Shown here in pieces: positions 51,576 through 59,399 of a DNA stretch of 64,000 bases (within the stretch, counting starts at the first letter, position 1; each line of letters starts with the position of its first letter). The position numbers and the translations under genes are program-made. The notes beneath the pieces were generated by a model. That model was not told where the DNA came from, made no database searches, and saw only the letters and a program-made list of their open reading frames with translations. This DNA is from Siccirubricoccus soli (lineage in GTDB: Bacteria; Pseudomonadota; Alphaproteobacteria; Acetobacterales; Acetobacteraceae): assembly GCF_024178315.1 (NCBI RefSeq), contig NZ_JAMZIK010000043.1, positions 1 through 64,000 on the forward strand, in the 5' to 3' direction.

Positions 51576-52133
51576 TTGAACCGCCCTGGCCGGACTATAG
51601 GTGCGGCGCCGCAAGGTCGCCAGTTCAGCAGGGAGCCTGGCCGTCCGGCGACAGGTGCATGGCCGGCCGCCTGGCTGCTGGCCGCAGCCTTGCTCGGAGG
51701 CGCCGGTGCCATGGCGGCGGCCGGGCCCCGCGCGACCGCCTGTGCTGCGGCGGAGGCGCCGGCCGGGCCGCGCCTGCAGGTCACGGTCACCGGGGCGCGC
51801 AAGGTGGCAGGCAACATCACCATCACGGTCTACGGCCCGCGGCCGGAGGATTTCTTGGCGCGCGGCGGCCGCCTGGCGCGCCAGCGCATCCTGCTGCAAG
51901 GCTCGGCAGCAGAGGCATGCTTTGCCCTTTCCGAGGCCGGCGACTACGCCATCGCCGTCTACCACGACGAGAACAACGACCACGACTTCAACCGCACGCT
52001 GATCGGGACACCTGCCGAGGGCTATGGCTTCTCCAACGACGCCCCGGCGCTGATTGGCCTGCCATCCTTCGAGGCTGTGCGCTTCGCGGTGCCGGTAGGC
52101 GGCTCGCAGATGACGATCCGGCTGCGTTACTGA
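51576..52133 (+). CDS. DUF2141-type secreted protein
   Basis: About 185 residues from a TTG, with a signal-like segment AAWLLAAALLGGAGAMAAA. The only later ATG (51711) falls after the signal, so the start is uncertain. The mature part matches DUF2141: LQVTVTGARKVAGNITITVYG, ILLQGSAAEACFAL, GDYAIAVYHDENNDHDFNRTLIGTPAEGYGFSNDAPALIG and a final beta strand. These are periplasmic beta-sandwich proteins of unknown function, with the DxNxDxxxN-like acidic loop possibly binding calcium. Divergent from the HIT-lptFG operon. Confidence 0.72.
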   Translation: MNRPGRTIGAAPQGRQFSREPGRPATGAWPAAWLLAAALLGGAGAMAAAGPRATACAAAEAPAGPRLQVTVTGARKVAGNITITVYGPRPEDFLARGGRLARQRILLQGSAAEACFALSEAGDYAIAVYHDENNDHDFNRTLIGTPAEGYGFSNDAPALIGLPSFEAVRFAVPVGGSQMTIRLRY

Positions 52134-52159
52134 CGCTCGGCAAGTCGGCGGGGGGAGGC

Positions 52160-53035
52160 TCACTCCATTGCCAAGCTGCGGAACTCGGCGGTCGCCGGGT
52201 CCTGCAAGCGCAGGGTCGTTTCGCACCGCCACCCGGTTCCGGTGCGCGTGATCCGATGCAGCAGCCATCCGGGCCAGTGCTGTCCCGCCGCCAGCGCCTG
52301 CGGCGCGCCGAGGACCGGGATGGGGCGTGCCGCTCCGGGCAGCGCGGCCCGCGACGCAACATGGTGATGCCCATGCAGCACCAGCTCCGCCCCATGGCGG
52401 GCCAGCAGGGCGCACAAAGCGGCACGGTCGCGCAGCGCCTTGCGCCACCCGCCCGGCCCGAGCACGGGCGGATGATGCACCAGCACCGCCCGGAACAGCC
52501 CCTCACGCCCGGTCGCGTCGAGCAGCGCCGGCAGCCGGGCGAGCTGTGCCGCGCCCAGCTGTCCCTCGGCCGAGCCAGGCATGGTCGGAACGGCCGAGGA
52601 GAGCCCGATCAGGGCCATGGGCCCGCGCCGGTGCAGGAACGGGAAGGGCGCCGCGCCCGGTCCGGGCGCGTCATCCACCATCCATGGCTGCCAGCGCCCG
52701 ATCCCGGACTCCCAGGGCACTGCCACGGTCGCGTCGTGATTGCCCGGGAGGACTGTCACCCGCCCGGGCGGGCCCAGCCGCTCCAGCCAGGCCCGCGACG
52801 ACGCGAATTCGCCGGGCAGGGCGAGGCAGGTCAGATCACCCGTGACCACCAGGTGGTCCGGTCCGGCGGCGGCGATATCGGCCAGCAGGGCATCGGCGGG
52901 CAGGCTCCGCTGGCGCTTGCGCCGCAGGGCAAGATAGGCCAGCAAACGCTTGCCCGCGAGCTGTCCAAGCGGATGCAAGGCTCCGGGGGGAACAGGCAGG
53001 TGGAGATCCGACAGGTGCGCAAGGGTGAAGGACAT
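52160..53035 (-). CDS. Metallophosphoesterase
   Basis: 291 residues. Calcineurin-like motifs: AHLSDLHLP (DxH) at residue 6, VVTGDLT near residue 63, VLPGNHDA (GNHD) near residue 95, VLVHHPP near residue 185, and LHGHHH (GHxH) near residue 220. All five motifs are present, so it should bind two metals and hydrolyse a phosphate ester. Substrate unknown; UDP-diacylglucosamine or CDP-type lipid precursors are conceivable in this setting. Convergent with the DUF2141 gene. Confidence 0.9.
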   Translation of the reverse strand: MSFTLAHLSDLHLPVPPGALHPLGQLAGKRLLAYLALRRKRQRSLPADALLADIAAAGPDHLVVTGDLTCLALPGEFASSRAWLERLGPPGRVTVLPGNHDATVAVPWESGIGRWQPWMVDDAPGPGAAPFPFLHRRGPMALIGLSSAVPTMPGSAEGQLGAAQLARLPALLDATGREGLFRAVLVHHPPVLGPGGWRKALRDRAALCALLARHGAELVLHGHHHVASRAALPGAARPIPVLGAPQALAAGQHWPGWLLHRITRTGTGWRCETTLRLQDPATAEFRSLAME

Positions 53036-53116
53036 GGATCGCCCAAGTCTCGCCCGGCCGGCGCATCGGCGCCAGCGGCCCGACTGCTGAGCGAATCGCC
53101 CGTCCCGATCTGGAGC

Positions 53117-54196
53117 ATGCCCGGTTCCGCCTTGCTCGGCCGCGCGCTGGCCCGAGCGGGAGTCGGGGACGTCGCCGCCTGGGATGGGACGCAGATGGAT
53201 GGCAGGCTTCTCCTGCTGCGGGCGGATCATGTCCACGATGCCGCCCTGGTCGCCGGCCTGGTGCGCAGCCCCGGCGTACTGCTCTGCCGGCCGGAGGATG
53301 GCCGCCCGGTCGCTGCGCATCTGCCGACGGGGATCGCCGCGGCCCCGATCGCCGAGGCGCTGGAGGCCGGGCGTGCCTCCACGGATGCGGCCTTCGCCGG
53401 GCTGCGTCCCGCGGCGCCCGCCGAACTGACGGACAGCTACGACCGCGCGCTGCGCAAGCGCGGCAACCCTTATTTGCTGCGCCTCGGGCCCGACACCCGC
53501 CGGGCCGTGGAATGGGAGATGTTCGGCGGCTCCTACAAGGGTGTCACCGATGCCGTCACCAAGCATGTCTGGCCCCGCCCGGCCTTCCATGTGGTGCGCG
53601 CCTGCGCCGCGCTGGGCATCACCCCGAACCAGGTGACGCTGGTCAGCCTCGTGCTGGTCTTCCTCGCGCTCTGGCTCTTCGCCGAGGGGGCCTTTCTGGC
53701 CGGGTTGCTGGCGGCCTGGGTGATGACTTTTCTTGACACCGTGGACGGCAAGCTGGCGCGGGTGACGCTGACCTCGACGCCCTTTGGCAACGTCTTCGAC
53801 CATGCGATCGACCTGATCCATCCACCTTTCTGGTGGCTGGCCTGGATCCTGGGGCTGCAGGCGGTGGGCATGCCGCTCGCGGAACCCGTCGCGGTGGGTG
53901 TGATCGTCTTCGTCGGCTATGTGCTCCAGCGGCTGCAGGAGGGGCTGTTCCTCGCCCTGTTCGGCATGGAGATCCATGTCTGGCGGCGTTTCGACAGCTT
54001 GTTTCGCCTGGTGATCGCACGGCGCAATCCGAACCTGGTGCTGCTCACCCTGGGCACGCTGATCGGGCGGCCGGATCTCGGCATGCTGGCGGTGGCCGCC
54101 TGGACGGTCTTCGGCTGCATCGAGCAGGTGGTGGTGACGGTGCAGGCGGGCCTGGCGCAACGCCGGGCGCCGCTGCGCTCCTGGCTCCAGCAATGA
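53117..54196 (+). CDS. CDP-alcohol phosphatidyltransferase
   Basis: 359 residues. The family signature D-x2-DG-x2-AR-x8-G-x3-D-x3-D is complete at residues 207-232 (DTVDGKLARVTL through FGNVFDHAID), in a multi-helix membrane domain from residue 150 onward. Residues 1-145 form an extra soluble domain (LLLRADHVHDAALVAGLV, LRKRGNPYLLRLGPDTRR) of unknown kind. These enzymes swap CMP in a CDP-alcohol or CDP-lipid for another head group. Overlaps the lipid-kinase gene by ATGA, so CDP-activated sphingolipid or inositol/glycerol transfer is possible. Confidence 0.88.
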   Translation: MPGSALLGRALARAGVGDVAAWDGTQMDGRLLLLRADHVHDAALVAGLVRSPGVLLCRPEDGRPVAAHLPTGIAAAPIAEALEAGRASTDAAFAGLRPAAPAELTDSYDRALRKRGNPYLLRLGPDTRRAVEWEMFGGSYKGVTDAVTKHVWPRPAFHVVRACAALGITPNQVTLVSLVLVFLALWLFAEGAFLAGLLAAWVMTFLDTVDGKLARVTLTSTPFGNVFDHAIDLIHPPFWWLAWILGLQAVGMPLAEPVAVGVIVFVGYVLQRLQEGLFLALFGMEIHVWRRFDSLFRLVIARRNPNLVLLTLGTLIGRPDLGMLAVAAWTVFGCIEQVVVTVQAGLAQRRAPLRSWLQQ

Positions 54197-55152
54197 GCGG
54201 GTCCGGCGGCGTCCGGCGTGTCGGCATCATCAGCAACCCGCTGAGCCGGATGCTGCGCAAGGGGCAGGGCAGGCTCGGCGCCCAGGCAGCTGGGCTACCG
54301 CTTGCCGTGCCCGCGACGCTGGCGGAGCTCCGCACCGCCCTGGCCGGCTTCGCGGCACAGGGGGTGGACCTGCTGGCCGTGCAGGGCGGCGACGGCACGC
54401 TGCGCGAGGTCCTGACCGCCCTGCCGGCTGCCTTTGGCGACCATCCACCCGACATCGCCCTGCTGGCGACGGGGAAGACCAACTTGGCCGCGCGGGTGCT
54501 GGGCAGCGCCGGCCCGGGGGAGGCGGCGTTGGCGCGGCTGCTGCAGGCGGCCCGGTGCGGCACGCTGCGCCGCCGGCTGCTGCCGGTGCTGAAGGTCGCC
54601 CGGCCTGGGCTGCACGGTACCCTGCCGCTGCATGGGCTGCTGTTCGGCGCCGGCGCCTTCACCGAGGCGAAGCTGCTGGCGGATCGGGCGTTGCACCGGC
54701 GCGGCATCCATGACCGGCTGACGGTGCTGCTGGCCCTGGCCGGCGTTGCATTGCGGACCCTGTGGGGGCGCGACGCTTCGCTGCGGGCCGGCGCCGCCAT
54801 GGAGCTGGCGCCGGATGATCTGGCGCCGCGAGACGGGCACCGCTTCCTGGTCCTGGCCACGCCGCTCGACCAGCTGATGCTGGGGCTATGGCCCTTCTGG
54901 GGGGACGGCCCGGGGCCGGTGCGGTGGCTCGATGTCGCGGCGCCGCCGCAGCGTCTTGCGGCAGCGCTCTGGGCCAGCGTCCAGGGCCGGCCGCGGTCCT
55001 GGATGTCGGCAGCCGGCTATCGCAGCGGCAACGCAGACCGGCTCGCCATCCGGCTCGGCGTGCCCTTCGTGCTGGACGGGGAGGTGTTCGAGCCGGGGCC
55101 GGAGGGGCTGGTGCTCTCCGCCCCGGGCCGGGTCGCCTTCGTGACGCCGTGA
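54193..55152 (+). CDS. DAG-kinase-family lipid kinase, ceramide kinase (CpgB-like) candidate
   Basis: 319 residues. VGIISNPLSRMLRK at the N-terminus and LLAVQGGDGTLREVLTAL (GGDGT at residues 65-69) are the catalytic signature of the diacylglycerol/sphingosine kinase fold; DIALLATGKTNLAARVLG follows. C-terminal DGEVFEPG matches the family end. A kinase of this fold phosphorylates ceramide in Caulobacter sphingolipid synthesis. Placement two genes from serine palmitoyltransferase makes ceramide the likely substrate here. Overlaps neighbours on both sides. Confidence 0.82.
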   Translation: MSGSGGVRRVGIISNPLSRMLRKGQGRLGAQAAGLPLAVPATLAELRTALAGFAAQGVDLLAVQGGDGTLREVLTALPAAFGDHPPDIALLATGKTNLAARVLGSAGPGEAALARLLQAARCGTLRRRLLPVLKVARPGLHGTLPLHGLLFGAGAFTEAKLLADRALHRRGIHDRLTVLLALAGVALRTLWGRDASLRAGAAMELAPDDLAPRDGHRFLVLATPLDQLMLGLWPFWGDGPGPVRWLDVAAPPQRLAAALWASVQGRPRSWMSAAGYRSGNADRLAIRLGVPFVLDGEVFEPGPEGLVLSAPGRVAFVTP

Positions 55153-56099
55153 CGCCCGCCGCCCCCGCAACGCTCGAGGCGCTGGTCGCCGCCGAACTTG
55201 CCACACCTGCCGAACCTGGTGCCGCCATGCTGGCCGCCCGACACCTAGCCGAGGACATCCTGGCCCGGCATGGCGTCGGGGTGGAGGCGGTGCTGTTCTA
55301 TGGCGCCTGCCGGCTCGACGACGATCCAGCCGGGCTGCTCGACCTCTATGTACTGACCAGCGGTCACCGGGCCTTTCACCGGCGCTGGCTGCCGGCGCTG
55401 TTCAATGCCCTGCTGCCGCCAACGGTTCTGCACTGGCGCAGCGACGGCCTCGCCGGCCCGATCCGTGCCAAGGTGGCGGTGTTGACGCTTCGTCAGTTCG
55501 AGCGGCGGCTGCGGCCGGGATCGCTGGACACCACGATCTGGGCCCGCTTCTGCCAGCCATCGACCCTGGTCCATGCGCACGATCCTGCGGCGCGGCACAG
55601 GGTGGAACAGGCCGTGGCGCAGGCGCTGACGACGGCCGTGCTCTGGGCAATCCGGCTCGGTCCACCGGCCGCAACGCCTGTGGAATATTGGCGCGGCCTC
55701 CTGGCCCGCACCTACGGTGCCGAACTCCGCGTCGAGCGCGGCAACCGGTCGGACCGGCTGCTGGCTGCCTCGCCCGGCTGGTACGGCCCGGCCCTGACCT
55801 TGGCGCTGGCGCGGCTCGGCCTGGCCACCGCCGTGGATGCCGAGGGACAGCTGCGGCCTGGTCTGGTCGGGGATTTCACCCTTTCCTGGGCGGTTCGGCG
55901 CGTTTGCGGCAAGACGCTGAACGTGATGCGGCTGGTCAAGGCCGCCTTCACCTTCGATGGCGGCCCGGACTACCTGACGAGCAAGATTGCCCGCCACGCG
56001 GGGGTTACGATCGAACTGACCGGCTGGCAGCGCCGCCACCCCGTGCTTGCGGCGCCGATCCTGCTGTGGCGGCTGCGGCGGGATGGGGCGGTGCGCTGA
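55149..56099 (+). CDS. Putative Tam41-like nucleotidyltransferase
   Basis: 316 residues from a GTG overlapping the kinase stop (GTGA). VLFYGACRLDDDPAGLLDLYVLTSG near residue 45 resembles a nucleotidyltransferase core (FYGS... and a D-x-D-like acidic strand), and LTLRQFERRLRPGSLDTTIWARFCQPSTLVHAHD resembles the helical region of Tam41 CDP-DAG synthase. If so it would make a CDP-activated lipid. The match is weak and by eye; otherwise a conserved protein of unknown function. Ends before the convergent spt gene. Confidence 0.5.
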   Translation: MTPAAPATLEALVAAELATPAEPGAAMLAARHLAEDILARHGVGVEAVLFYGACRLDDDPAGLLDLYVLTSGHRAFHRRWLPALFNALLPPTVLHWRSDGLAGPIRAKVAVLTLRQFERRLRPGSLDTTIWARFCQPSTLVHAHDPAARHRVEQAVAQALTTAVLWAIRLGPPAATPVEYWRGLLARTYGAELRVERGNRSDRLLAASPGWYGPALTLALARLGLATAVDAEGQLRPGLVGDFTLSWAVRRVCGKTLNVMRLVKAAFTFDGGPDYLTSKIARHAGVTIELTGWQRRHPVLAAPILLWRLRRDGAVR

Positions 56100-56125
56100 A
56101 GGACGCCGGGCCGGTCTCGCGCCCG

Positions 56126-57334
56126 CTACTCCGCCGCCGCCAGCCCGGCGGTAGCCAGCCCCAGCAGCTGCCCGGTCCGGGTGATTACGGCGATAGCGGT
56201 GTCGATTTGCTCCGGGGTCAGGGCGGCGCTGACGCTCATGCGCAGCAAGGGCCTGCCACCTGGGGTCGCCGGCCCGAGCGCCAGGTTCGTATAGACGCCT
56301 GCGTCCAGGAGTTGGTTCCAGAAGCGGATCGCCGTCTCGCGGTCCGGCATCGGCAGGGATACGATCGGGCTCGGCATCGCACCGAGCACGAAGCCGGCGG
56401 CGGCCAGCCCCGCATGCAGATGCTGGCCGTTCCGCCGGAGGCTGTCGCGCAGCTGTGGCTGGGCTTCCATCGCCTCGATGGCCTGGATGACCGAGGCGAC
56501 GATTGAAGGCGGCAGGGAGGCCGTGAACATATAGGCCCGGGCCGCAACCCGCAGCGCACCGAAATCGTCGAGGTCGAAGGCGCAGAAGCCGCCGATCGCG
56601 CCCAGGCTCTTGCTGAAGGTGCCGACGACGAAATCGACATCCGCCTCCACGCCGTCCGCTTCGGCCAGGCCGCGGCCGTGGGCACCGAGCACGCCCAGGG
56701 AATGGGCCTCGTCCACCAGCAGCCAGGCACTGGCTTCGCGCTTCACCTCGACCATCTCGCGCAGCGGCGCGGTGTCGCCGAGCATGCTGTAGATGCCCTC
56801 AAGGACGATCAGCTTCTCGCCCGGCTGGTCGGCGAGCAGGCGCAGGCGGCGCCGAAGGTCGTCCGGATCATTGTGACGGAACCTGGTGACCTGCGCATTG
56901 CCGAGCTTCGCGCCGTCATAGATGCTCGCATGACTGTCCGCATCCAGCAGCAGGTGGTCGCCGCGCCCGGCTAGCGCGGACAGCGTGCCGAGATTGGCCT
57001 GGTAGCCGGTGGTGAAGACCATCGCATGCCGCCGGCCGAGAAAGCGTGCCAGCCGCTGCTCCAGCGCCGCATGGCCGCCATAGGTGCCGTTGGCGATGCG
57101 CGAGCCGGTGGTGCCGGTGCCGTGCGCCATGGTCGCCGTGACCGCGCTGTCGATGCAGTCCTGGTCGAAGGTCAGGCCAAGATAGTTGTTGGTGCCCAGC
57201 AGCAGGACGCGCTTCCCGTCGAGGATCGCCTCCGTCGCCGACAAAATGGAATCGAAGGTCACGCCGAAGGGATTCCGCCCTGCGGCGGAGACCATTGCGA
57301 GCTCGGAGCGCAGGGCGCGAAGTTTAGCTAGCAT
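56126..57334 (-). CDS. spt: Serine palmitoyltransferase
   Basis: 402 residues, PLP-dependent alpha-oxoamine synthase. Condenses serine with an acyl thioester to 3-ketosphinganine. Motifs: LLLGTNNYLGLTFD near residue 45, GTGTTGSRIANGTYGGHAALEQRLA near residue 72, LLLDADSHASIYDGA, WLLVDEAHSLGVLGAHGRG near residue 204 and the PLP lysine in VVGTFSKSLGAIGGF near residue 239. KBL and HemA are in the same family, but the dedicated ACP 3 bp upstream and the CerR and acyl-AMP ligase genes nearby identify it as SPT. Confidence 0.9.
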   Translation of the reverse strand: MLAKLRALRSELAMVSAAGRNPFGVTFDSILSATEAILDGKRVLLLGTNNYLGLTFDQDCIDSAVTATMAHGTGTTGSRIANGTYGGHAALEQRLARFLGRRHAMVFTTGYQANLGTLSALAGRGDHLLLDADSHASIYDGAKLGNAQVTRFRHNDPDDLRRRLRLLADQPGEKLIVLEGIYSMLGDTAPLREMVEVKREASAWLLVDEAHSLGVLGAHGRGLAEADGVEADVDFVVGTFSKSLGAIGGFCAFDLDDFGALRVAARAYMFTASLPPSIVASVIQAIEAMEAQPQLRDSLRRNGQHLHAGLAAAGFVLGAMPSPIVSLPMPDRETAIRFWNQLLDAGVYTNLALGPATPGGRPLLRMSVSAALTPEQIDTAIAVITRTGQLLGLATAGLAAAE

Positions 57335-57337
57335 CGA

Positions 57338-57589
57338 TCAGTCGGCCTTGCCGGTGCCGCGGGTCAGCACACCGACGAGATCGCCGATGGTCTCGATTTC
57401 TGCCATGCCATCCATCGGGATGATGATGTCCAGCCGCGTCTCGAGCTGCATGACGAAATCGAGGGCAGTGACCGAATCCAGGCTCAAGTCATGCAGGAGA
57501 CTTGTCTCCATGGTCACCGGCACCGTCCCCTTGCCCAGTTCCTCCAATGCGCCCGTGATTTCGCGCAGCACTAGTTCCTCATCCGGCAT
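57338..57589 (-). CDS. acpR: Specialised acyl carrier protein of the SPT operon
   Basis: 83 residues. Phosphopantetheine site is Ser38 in DLSLDSVTALDFVMQLE (DSV in place of the usual DSL). The acidic helix II and overall length fit an ACP. In Caulobacter a dedicated ACP (AcpR) supplies the acyl group to SPT, and this gene precedes spt by 3 bp on the same strand, so acyl-ACP is likely the SPT donor. Start MPDEELVLREITG. Confidence 0.88.
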   Translation of the reverse strand: MPDEELVLREITGALEELGKGTVPVTMETSLLHDLSLDSVTALDFVMQLETRLDIIIPMDGMAEIETIGDLVGVLTRGTGKAD

Positions 57590-57857
57590 GCCTCGGCCCC
57601 CCAAACATATCTCAGTCCTCCAGTCGAATGTATTGGATAGGTCATTGAAATGTAACCCTGGCGTCTGGGGGCAGACATGAGGAGCTTGCGGCCAGCGCAG
57701 GGCGGGACGACCAGCATGGCAACAATTCTGTACGGCAGCCCCGCACCTGATCTTTCGCTGTCGTTTCACCGTGCGCTCGGACACATATGGAAGTAGATGG
57801 TGCTGAGTGCCCTCAGCAGCTGACGCAGCGAAGCGCACAGGAACAAAGGTTTGCAGA
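57590..57857 (-). promoter_or_regulatory. AT-richer region upstream of the acp-spt operon
   Basis: 268 bp between the divergent acp and lipoprotein genes. The part 57600-57660 is clearly less GC-rich than the coding DNA (TATTGGATAGGTCATTGAAA) and is the probable promoter of acp-spt. No defined -10/-35 pair stood out. Confidence 0.35.
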
Positions 57858-58406
57858 ATGCGATGCGCCAGACGCGCCCGTGCCCGCCGGCACGATCGAA
57901 CGCCCCTTCGGACCTCGCTTCTGGCGGGCGGAGGCTGGTGCGGTTGCCCCTCACTGAGCAGGCTCAGCCTCATGGTCTTGAGCTTTCTGGCCGGTTGCGC
58001 CGAGACGGGGCCAGCACCACACCAAACGGTGGTAGATCAGGCAGGGGGCGGCCAAGCTGCTTCCGCTACGACTGCGCCCTCCGTAGTCTGGTACGAGGGC
58101 CAGCGGGTGCCGATCAGCTCGGATTTCACCTGTTCCGATAGGTCGCGAAGGGTCTGGTTCCGGGTCGAGGGCGGCTTGGTCGAGATGCGCTCGTCGCGGC
58201 ACCGAGGTTTGGCAATCCCGAAGCCGATGCTTGCCGGCACTGTTTCCCCAGAGGGAGAGATGGCACTGCGCTCAATCGGAGCAACCCGCTCAGTCGTTGG
58301 ACGGATCCAGGGCAACCAACTGACCGCATCGGATATACCGGACCTGATGGTACTGGGCCGAACCCGTGGAACCTGTAGCTTCCGCTACGAGGCAACGCGC
58401 AGGTAG
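57858..58406 (+). CDS. Predicted lipoprotein
   Basis: About 182 residues. A lipobox is visible in LSLMVLSFLAGCAETG; the n-region depends on the start, for which ATG 57858 is used, but a later ATG at 57972 leaves only eight residues before the Cys. The mature protein has WYEGQRVPISSDF near the start, CSDRSRRVWFRVEGGLVEMR, and ends TCSFRYEATRR. No known domain. It is divergent from acp-spt and convergent with the CerR gene, so an envelope role in the sphingolipid system is possible. Confidence 0.5.
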   Translation: MRCARRARARRHDRTPLRTSLLAGGGWCGCPSLSRLSLMVLSFLAGCAETGPAPHQTVVDQAGGGQAASATTAPSVVWYEGQRVPISSDFTCSDRSRRVWFRVEGGLVEMRSSRHRGLAIPKPMLAGTVSPEGEMALRSIGATRSVVGRIQGNQLTASDIPDLMVLGRTRGTCSFRYEATRR

Positions 58407-58430
58407 CATCCGACACAACAGCACGGACTT

Positions 58431-59399
58431 TCATGCAGGAGCTGCGGCGTTGACCAGGCCGAGGCTCGTCCACCAGCCAAGCATATCCTGTAGCCCCGCC
58501 TGCAGCGGAATGCCGGGAACCCAGACCAGGCTGGGCAATTGCCGCTCGGCACTCGAGCCCCAGTCCCGGTGCAGGATCTCGCGCGCCTTGCCGCGCCCGA
58601 ACAGGCTGGGTCGCCCGGTTATTGACGACCAGGCATCGGCCATTGCTCCGCTTGCCAAGAACATCGAATCCGGCACCGGCACGAAGCGCGGTTCGCACCG
58701 CAACATCTCGCAGAGCCGGCGCATGATCTCGCGCCAGCCGTAACCGCCGGAACGCTCGTCCGCGACCTCGAAGACCGCATTCGATGGCCCGGCAAGGCAA
58801 ACGCCGGCGATAGCCGCAGCAACGTCCCGCGCATGGACGAAGCTGATGCGCGGCTCCGGCGCGCGTGGCACCGGTATGAACGGGGCGGAGACCAGCCGAC
58901 GGAGCGCAAGGCCTTCGCGGTCGCCGGGACCGTAGATGACACCGGGCCGCAGCACCACCCAGTCGGCCTTCTCACCAAGGGCGGCAATCGCCGCCGCCTC
59001 GCCGGCCTGCTTGCTTCCGGCATAGTCTGACAGATGCGGCTCCCGCGCCGAGAGGGAGGAGATCAGCACGCAGCGCGCCCCGGGTGCGGCCGCGGCGATT
59101 GCGGCGGCCAGCCGGGCGCTGCCGTCGCGGTTCACAGCCAGGAAATCCGCCCGTCGTTTGGCCTTGATGAGGCCGGCAAGATGCACGACCGCCGTCGCCC
59201 CCCGGACCAGCCGCTGCAGCGCATCTTCATCCGCAAGATCGCCGCGCACCAGCTCCACGGACCGGGTCGCCAGTCGTGGCAGGACATCGCCTCGGATGAG
59301 GAGGCGCAGCCGCCAGCCTTTGCCCGCAAGGGTGTCGAGCACATGGCGCCCGAGGAACCCGGTTGCGCCGGTGACCGCGACCAGCGGTGCCTTCATCAT
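58431..59399 (-). CDS. cerR: NAD-dependent epimerase/dehydratase, CerR-like 3-ketosphinganine/ceramide reductase
   Basis: 322 residues. VAVTGATGFLGRHVLDTLAGKGW is the Rossmann GxxGxxG start, VVHLAGLIKAKRRADFLAVN follows, and the active-site pair is DYAGSKQAGE (YxxxK near residue 130) with VLRPGVIYGPGDRE downstream. In Caulobacter the NDUFA9-like CerR reduces the 3-keto group during ceramide synthesis. The same genomic partners (spt, ACP, acyl-AMP ligase) are present here. ATGA overlap with the ligase gene. Confidence 0.85.
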   Translation of the reverse strand: MMKAPLVAVTGATGFLGRHVLDTLAGKGWRLRLLIRGDVLPRLATRSVELVRGDLADEDALQRLVRGATAVVHLAGLIKAKRRADFLAVNRDGSARLAAAIAAAAPGARCVLISSLSAREPHLSDYAGSKQAGEAAAIAALGEKADWVVLRPGVIYGPGDREGLALRRLVSAPFIPVPRAPEPRISFVHARDVAAAIAGVCLAGPSNAVFEVADERSGGYGWREIMRRLCEMLRCEPRFVPVPDSMFLASGAMADAWSSITGRPSLFGRGKAREILHRDWGSSAERQLPSLVWVPGIPLQAGLQDMLGWWTSLGLVNAAAPA

